Below are positions 58,024 to 64,000 of a stretch of DNA of 64,000 bases, one piece after another. The notes under the pieces were generated by a model, which was given only the letters and a program-made list of their open reading frames with translations, was not told the DNA's origin and ran no database searches. Origin of the DNA: Arthrobotrys musiformis (Eukaryota; Ascomycota; Orbiliomycetes; Orbiliales; Orbiliaceae); NCBI GenBank assembly GCA_036971715.1, contig JAVHJL010000013.1, forward strand, positions 558,001 through 622,000. The letters are read 5' to 3'. The translations under genes were made by a program, and so were the position numbers. Position 1 is the first letter of the stretch. Every line of letters begins with the position of its first letter.

Positions 58024-59109
58024 ATGTCTTCCCCTTCAGAACCCCTCAAGAAGCGTCCACGCACCCAATCCTGCCCACCACCTCTACCCACCACAGTCGC
58101 AACAGCCGCGACTCCAATCCCAACCTCCGACAAATCCACAAAGCGACTTATAGTCGTCCTAGCCCAAGCATGCCTTGAAACCCACAAAGTAACCACAGGA
58201 AGTGGTCCCAGCGCGGGGGAGAAATACGTGCTCCTGAACAGCGATGATCACATCGGTGTTCTGAAGAAGATGAATAGAGATATTTCGGATGCTAGACCGG
58301 ATATTCTTCACCAGGTTCGTAAAGAAACACTCTACGAGGATAATCCAACATTTCCCGTGTCCTTATGCTTTCTCTCACGAAGGGGGCGGTTGGGCTTGTT
58401 TTTTTTTTTTTTTTCAGTCTTATCATTCCCCTCCATTCAACATGGAAGAAAAACCAAGTTCTTACAAATTCTGTGTCACAAATGAAATTTACCCTGACCG
58501 CTGTACTACCCTCTCCACCTCTTATCACCTCCATTTTTCTCGTAAAACGGGAGGAGAAAGGGGGCGGGAAGATAGAGGGTAACAGTGTAACGGGTAAATT
58601 TCACCAGTGACAGAGTAAACCACCAAATCTAGTGCCTCCTAACCCTCCTCGACTCCCCCGTCAACAAAGCCGGAAAACTCCAAGTCTACGTGCAATCCAC
58701 CAAGGGCGTCCTCATAGAAGTCAACCCCACCGTCCGAATTCCACGAACGTTCAAACGTTTCGCAGGCCTGATGGTCCAATTACTCCACAAACTCTCCATC
58801 CGGTCGACCACCTCGCCGGAGAAACTTTTGAAAGTTATCAAAAACCCAGTGTCGCAGTATTTACCCCCGAACTGCAGGAAGATCACCTTGAGTTGGGACG
58901 CTCCTGTGAGGAATATGAGGGAATACGTTGACGCTTTGGGTGAGGATGAGAGTCTCTGTGTCGTCGTTGGTGCCATGGCCAAAGGAAAAGACGACTTCGC
59001 GGATGAGTGGGTGGACGAAAAGATCGGTGTTAGTAATTACAGCTTGAGTGCCAGCGTGGCGTGTAGCAAGGTCTGTCACTCCGTGGAGGATTGCTGGGGT
59101 ATTCTGTGA
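58024..59109 (+). CDS. EMG1: 18S rRNA pseudouridine methyltransferase EMG1/NEP1
   Basis: Exons 58024-58314 and 58633-59109, joined in phase 0 over a 318-nt intron, give 255 residues (yeast protein 252). After a disordered start (SSPSEPLKKRPRTQ) come KRLIVVLAQACLETHKV, ARPDILHQ/CLLTLLDSPVNKAG across the junction, LQVYVQSTKGVLIEVNPTVRIPRTFKRFAG, LMVQLLHKLSI, LLKVIKNPVSQYLPP, and SNYSLSASVACSKVCHSVEDCWG. These are the conserved blocks of the SPOUT-class enzyme that N1-methylates a pseudouridine in the small-subunit rRNA; it is also a structural factor of the nucleolar pre-40S particle. The intron holds a T16-CAG that could act as a cryptic acceptor at 58417, but only the acceptor at 58632 restores the conserved sequence. 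Confidence 0.95.
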
Positions 59110-59844
59110 TACATCCAACCTCGGTATCACATTGGATTCCCTTTTTTATTCGTTCTACTAGCAGCAAAAAGAGTACTGCAGGTAGTAGATTGGTGGAAGG
59201 AACACACACACACACACCGAAGAGAAAAAAATCTCTAGATTTTTCGGATACCATTTTTTTTGTTTCTTACGTTGACGTTTCTGTCTGCAACTATCCTTTG
59301 ATAATGTACCCTCATTGCATGAGGTTTAATGACGAATTCCACTCAGTCTTATCTTGATAATATCATCCGCGTGGCCTTTATTTATAGTCCAATCGTAATC
59401 CCAGATGAGAAAGCAGTAGTGTAAAAGGCTTTTTTTTTTTATCCACAAAAGGAAGACTACATTACTATGAGCTATGAGATACAGCGTATAACAAGGTGAC
59501 AAAGAAACTCGCACGTAGCAAAAAGGGAACGGGTAGAGCTTCATCGAACCTCCAAGAAAGAAAAAGAAAAAATACATAAAAGCTTATAAGAAGCGAGGTC
59601 TCAGGTCAGAGCGGGCCGCATCATGTATTGTCACAGTGTAGAGGCATAAGATTCAAATACCAAACAAAGTATAATAAAAAAGGATAGAAATAAGTGCGAC
59701 TTAACCTCCCATCGATATACGTAGATGTAGTCCCTCTGGCCGTCCTCGATTCTCCGTGGTTTAAGACGTTGGTTTAAGATTGGTTAACCTTCAAATTATT
59801 GAAATAAACAGTTAGCCTGTAAACTCGCATTCGAATAACCAAAA
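59110..59844. other. Convergent intergenic region, EMG1 / SEC24
   Basis: 0.7 kb between two 3' ends. Contains a short CA run near 59203-59218 and T runs. No gene seen. Confidence 0.55.
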
Positions 59845-62774
59845 TTACACAGCACCCACCTTTTCCCTCAATCCCGTCAACCACAATCCCATCCCCGGTC
59901 CTCCATCACTCCTATCCTCAACCAACAAAGTCTGAGCCCAAAGCCTCAAACTCGGCTCCCCGTCCTCCCGAACAACATAAAGGTTCGGCACCGTAATACT
60001 GCCCACCATCTGTCCCTTATGACTCCTGCTCTTCTCAATCACATTCCTAACCTTCTCATTAAACTCATTCTCAACAACCGGCAACGTCGTCTTCCCAACC
60101 TTAACGTGCTCGACGGACGGTAGGCCAAAAACGTCTTGGATGAGCTCTGGCATAGCATCACGACCAACCCAAAGGAATTGGTTCTGTGTGTCATCGATGA
60201 GGTAAAGACCATACCGTTGGATACGTTCCGAAGACAAATTGATAGGCTGGGGGAGGACAATCTCGCCAGTCTCCGGATGTGGAAGACCGCAATCATCCGG
60301 CATGTCGTGGAGACTGTACATCTTGGGATGGATGTACTGCATCAACAGCTTGGCAGGCAATGTTGATAGCAAGCACAACGCAGACGACCGAAGATCAGAT
60401 GGGATCTGTGCTGACTTTCTGAGACCGACGTGCTTGCTGAGGGCTAAGAAGAGGACAGGGAGAGACTTCAGGTTGCTGCAAAAGCTAAGACCAGCTGACA
60501 TGCCCGAATGTGTGCCTTGGAGCTCCTTCTTGTAACAAACCAAGAGTTCCTGGAGCTTGGTGTACAGAGCTTCACGAGCTGATTCCAAGCTATTCGATAG
60601 AGCCTTCTCGACAGCCCGATGAGAGTAGAAAGTTGTGATCGCAATCGGGTCTGCGGATGCGTATATCTCCGATAGGCTACCGGTCGTAGGCAGCGATAGA
60701 GTCATGACACGGATTCTCCTTTCACCGTTACATGTAGTATGTAGCACCGCTGTTTGGAAGCATACAAAGTTCTTTGTAAGAGTTTCATCAATCGCAACCT
60801 CAACAACGTAGCCTTGATCTCTCGGGAATGCAGGGAAAGCACAAAGATCACTGCTGCGGTTGAAGAAATTGCCGTAAAAGGTTGACATCCGAAGACCGGT
60901 GCTAGCACGAACACGCATGACAGCCTCGAGAGCGATTTCAGCGGAGAGGTGGTCGCTGAATTCTTTTGCAAACTTGATGGCATCCTCGCTACGAGCAGCA
61001 GACCAACCAGGGTAGAAATATGTCTGGCCGCCGGTGTAACGAGGGAGGTTGGAAAGAGAGGCAACGTCCTGATAGGATGAAGAGAATAGGAACATATCGA
61101 CCGAGACCTGCGACTTGGAGCATTCGACGGCGAATGATTTGTAGAACGAGTTGCCAGTCTGGAGGAGAGATGATTCTTTAGAAGTTCCCAATAGCTTCTT
61201 GTCTTCACGCATTTCAAGCTTGCCGGCTCCCAAGTTAGGAAGAGTTGCTGTAAGGACAACCATCTTACCTCCGATTGAGGAGATAAGCTTGTGACCGGCC
61301 TTCAAGGCACTGCCCATGCACGAAGCCGAGTTTGTCGATGTCGAGTACATATCCTGGAGCTTGGAGAGCAAAGTTTCGATACCTTCCCTGCAAGCAGATA
61401 GGGACACCAACAGATCCGTAGGTACTGGCAAAAACGGCTCTTCGAGGTCGGAAACAACCAACATAGCTGGTTCGTTCGTCTCAGCATTGATAGAGAAGTA
61501 ATGCAATGCAGAATCAACACAGATAAACCCAAGTCTCGTCCTCTTATCCTCATTTGGAATTCGGTCCAAGCTCTCAAGAATTGTTCGAGCAGCAGTAGCC
61601 AGCAAACCGCTAGTAACGGCAGCATAACTGACATCAAGCAAGAACAGGTAGACCAGTGGCTGTGGCGGCCGCACCATGTACTCTTGTGGTGCGACGAACT
61701 CGACAACCGCGTGGTTCAACTCCGATCGTTGCCATCTATCCGCCTGTTTCTGGTTCACGTGATCCCAGTCAAAGGCTTGGGGGACATCGTTTGTGAGATT
61801 ACACATATTACACCTCCATCTGTGGCCATGGTCGAGGAAGCTGACATAAGGGTTGATATAGGACCTGCATCGACGACATCTTGAAATGACGGTATCTGTG
61901 ACAAGTGGGACCGGAGATTCGACATCGGTGAGGGATGTGTATGGCTGGATTACAAGGGCGAAAGGAAGCTTGGATTTCTTCAGGAGGTTGTGAGAATGTG
62001 GAACAGCGTTGATAGTCGATCGCATATATGTTGGTGGGCAGTTCGCATTCGGAGATGGAGTCACAGACGACTAGTAGGCACCGTCAGCATTGAGTTTCTC
62101 AACGACACTATACCATAGAGAAACTTTTACATTTGGAGGTAGATTTATGGCTGGTGGCGGCGAGTCCAGCTCTGCAACATTAAACGGCTGCATCAAATCT
62201 GTGGCCTGTAAGAATGACGACGGAGGTCCTCCCTAGTAAACCCATAAATCAGTACCCAGTCCTAGTCTATAGAATAGTTATACATCCAACATACTGCAGG
62301 TTGCCCATATGCAGGCTGGCCTCCCAATGACATGCCACCCATTTGGCCTGTGATTCCTCCCATGTCGGGTGCTGCATAGCCAGGTGTCGTCGGCTGGCCG
62401 TAACCGGCAGGTTGTCCATACTGTGGTTGCTGCTGCTGCTGCTGCTGCTGCTGAAGTAACGGCTGGAACTGCGGTTGAGGTTGAGTCTGTCCGTACGCGG
62501 GACCGGGATCATAGGATGGTGCTGTCGCAGGAGCACCAGGTTGATATCCAGCTGCCCCACCATAGCTTTGTTCTGGAGGATATCCACCATGTGCCGCTCC
62601 TCCTAGAGTCGAATTCGCTCCTCGAGCGAAATCATATTGTTGGGTAGCGTAAGCTCGGGTTTTCTTCCCACCGGCACCAGCTGCCGCGCCGGGCCCTGGG
62701 GGAGGAGGAGGGGCACCAGTGTCCTCTGGTGGAAGTTGCTGCGACGGGTCGCCCTGTGGCTGGTAGCCGTACAT
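59845..62774 (-). CDS. SEC24: COPII coat cargo-binding subunit SEC24
   Basis: Exons 62774-62295, 62232-62131 and 62070-59845 give 935 residues, close to yeast Sec24 (926). The ATG at 62774 (MYGYQPQGDPSQQ) was chosen because upstream codons in frame include no other ATG. The N-terminus is Pro/Gln/Gly-rich with a run of nine Gln coded mostly by CAG. PFNVAELDSPPPAINLPPN precedes the zinc finger CRRCRSYINPYVSF..CNMCNLTNDVP (C-x2-C, C-x2-C), the trunk domain with YLFLLDVSYAAV, a beta-sandwich, a helical region and a C-terminal gelsolin-like domain (YGLYLIDDTQNQFLWVG). Sec24 pairs with Sec23 and selects cargo into ER-derived COPII vesicles. It diverges from the gene at 63441 over 0.7 kb. Confidence 0.96.
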
Positions 62775-63440
62775 TGCGGGGTAAAAACCGGAAGAAGATT
62801 CGGAATAGGAGCTGCCAAACGGGATTGAAGCCTGAGATGGAAGTCCTGATGGCAGGTGATGGCGTGGATGGTGAGAGTTATATGGCGAGGGCTCTCCAGA
62901 TGTAGTTCCGAGGTCGTTAGTCTGGCCTTCTATCTCTATGACGCGGGCAGCTCGCCTGCCAAGTTTCACCAAAAGGCCACACTATATCACAACACCGTGA
63001 CTTCATGACAGCTCTCAACTTCCAAGATGCCAGCGATGAGCTTCAAAAGCGCAGGGGAGGATTCGAGTCAATGTCCAGGAGCTAAAGGCAGCATGACTCG
63101 AAAAACTCAGCCCAATCCATTCGCCTCGGACACCGTTGATGCCTGTGCCCTAGCTCGGCTCGCAATATAACTTCTGTCGTCGGTACCGTCTGCTATAGGC
63201 TCCGGCATCGTTGTGCTGTTGGATTTTGAGCTCACAACGCAGAATGGCATGATCATGGGCCAACGTCGTGAGGCTGTCGATATTCGGCTTGGCGAGGCCT
63301 TTCGAGTCTGCTATAAAACAGCCACAATGAACAAGCAATACTTTTGATATGCAGTAGCAATAACTTTTCTCAAAAAATATTCCCACAAACCTTCAGACTC
63401 ATTGCAGACTTTTTAAAACGAAAAAAGGGGAGGATTCGAA
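62775..63440. other. Divergent upstream region of SEC24 and the last gene
   Basis: 666 bp between two start codons. The SEC24 frame stays open to 62972 without ATG, so the 5' untranslated region of SEC24 probably lies there. Expected to act as a bidirectional promoter; no specific element identified. Confidence 0.5.
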
Positions 63441-64000
63441 ATGGAAAGCGTCGACAGTGAGGACTTCGCTCGGTACCTAAAGAGAGCTCCTGAACAGCAA
63501 GTTGCGAGTCTTCATCTGCGCAGGCACGAGTCGACAAGTACCGAAAGCCCAGACGGAACGCCCCAACCGGAATTGTCAATTCTGCAAGAGAAATTCTCCG
63601 CATTTGAAATCCAAGCAAGAGAATCGCCCCGAGCTGAGAATGCGAATGTATTCTCTCCGCCCGCCGAAATCGATTATTCGCACCAACTTGATAGCGATAG
63701 TAGATACACGAGAGTATTTGGCAGAGACATAAAACAACCATCGAGAGAATTTGGTGCGGAACGTATTCCGAGATACACTCCTGGCTTCAAGGAATCGAAA
63801 CATGACCCTCAAGCAGCCATCATACCACCGAGTGCTAAGGCAGAACCTACCCCGCCCACATCCGCTAACCCATTCGACGATGAACTTTCAGACGACGAAG
63901 ATCTAATTAGCAACAAAATCGCCTACCATAAGGCGGAAACAGAGAAATTTATAAGGCAAGAACGCGGTGATCCCGGTGTACTCAAAGTCCACCTCATTGC
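63441..64000 (+). CDS. Unrecognised protein, N-terminal part
   Basis: Starts at ATG 63441 (MESVDSEDFARYLKRAPEQ) and remains open to the end of the window (186 codons), so the 3' part is missing. The visible part is hydrophilic and mostly disordered: Ser/Pro/Glu-rich, with NPFDDELSDDEDLISNK, an NPF motif that in other proteins can bind EH domains, and a charged helix KAETEKFIRQERG near the edge. No signal peptide. A frame of this length without stop directly downstream of a divergent promoter makes a real gene likely. Function not recognisable from this fragment. Confidence 0.75.
   Translation, partial: MESVDSEDFARYLKRAPEQQVASLHLRRHESTSTESPDGTPQPELSILQEKFSAFEIQARESPRAENANVFSPPAEIDYSHQLDSDSRYTRVFGRDIKQPSREFGAERIPRYTPGFKESKHDPQAAIIPPSAKAEPTPPTSANPFDDELSDDEDLISNKIAYHKAETEKFIRQERGDPGVLKVHLI

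Overview
The window reads as nuclear DNA of a filamentous ascomycete (Pezizomycotina). Coding regions are split by short GT-AG introns of about 49-120 nt with CTAAC/CTAAT-like branch points. Gene content is typical of such fungi: a CBM1 cellulose-binding secreted protein, a fungal secreted protein of the mis-named 'ribosomal protein s17' family, Clr5-type and F-box proteins, and conserved eukaryotic housekeeping genes. Genus and class cannot be fixed from the sequence alone. There are 16 complete gene models and two cut by the window edges, so gene density is low (about one per 3.5 kb), with several long non-coding stretches.

Layout. 1-2204 (+): 3' part of UDP-glucose:glycoprotein glucosyltransferase, ending in KDEL. 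4009-6123 (-): a two-finger CCCH zinc-finger regulator. 6124-15784: 9.7 kb with no gene I can support. 15785-18107 (-): meiotic HOP2. 19117-19263 (-): a tRNA-like pol III element. 19706-21847 (+): MFS transporter of Pho84-like type. 22190-23761 (-): COG5. 24457-25027 (-): small unrecognised protein. 25343-27243 (-): F-box-like protein. 28024-30339 (-): Ser/Thr-rich protein. 31787-32637 (+): CBM1 secreted protein. 34256-35741 (-): s17-family secreted protein with Asn-Gly repeats and a possible extra exon at 33935-34098. 37627-40810 (-): CHL1 helicase. 41235-43449 (+): second F-box protein. 45796-47088 (+): nuclear-type disordered protein. 50314-51336 (+): class II aldolase/adducin protein. 53559-56915 (+): Clr5 protein with an in-frame stop before an ankyrin-like tail. 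58024-59109 (+): EMG1. 59845-62774 (-): SEC24. 63441-64000 (+): start of an unrecognised gene.

The housekeeping genes cover secretion (UGGT folding quality control in the ER, SEC24 in the COPII coat, COG5 at the Golgi), ribosome biogenesis (EMG1) and chromosome maintenance (CHL1 for cohesion, HOP2 for meiotic recombination). Accessory genes (F-box, Clr5, CBM1, s17-family, Ser/Thr-rich protein) lie between them. I see no secondary-metabolite cluster, intact transposon or CRISPR array. The points most worth a second look are a 5-nt microexon inside the CHL1 Walker A motif, the tRNA-like pol III unit, the unannotated exon behind the s17-family gene, the in-frame TAG in the Clr5 gene, and the large empty upstream region of the CCCH gene.
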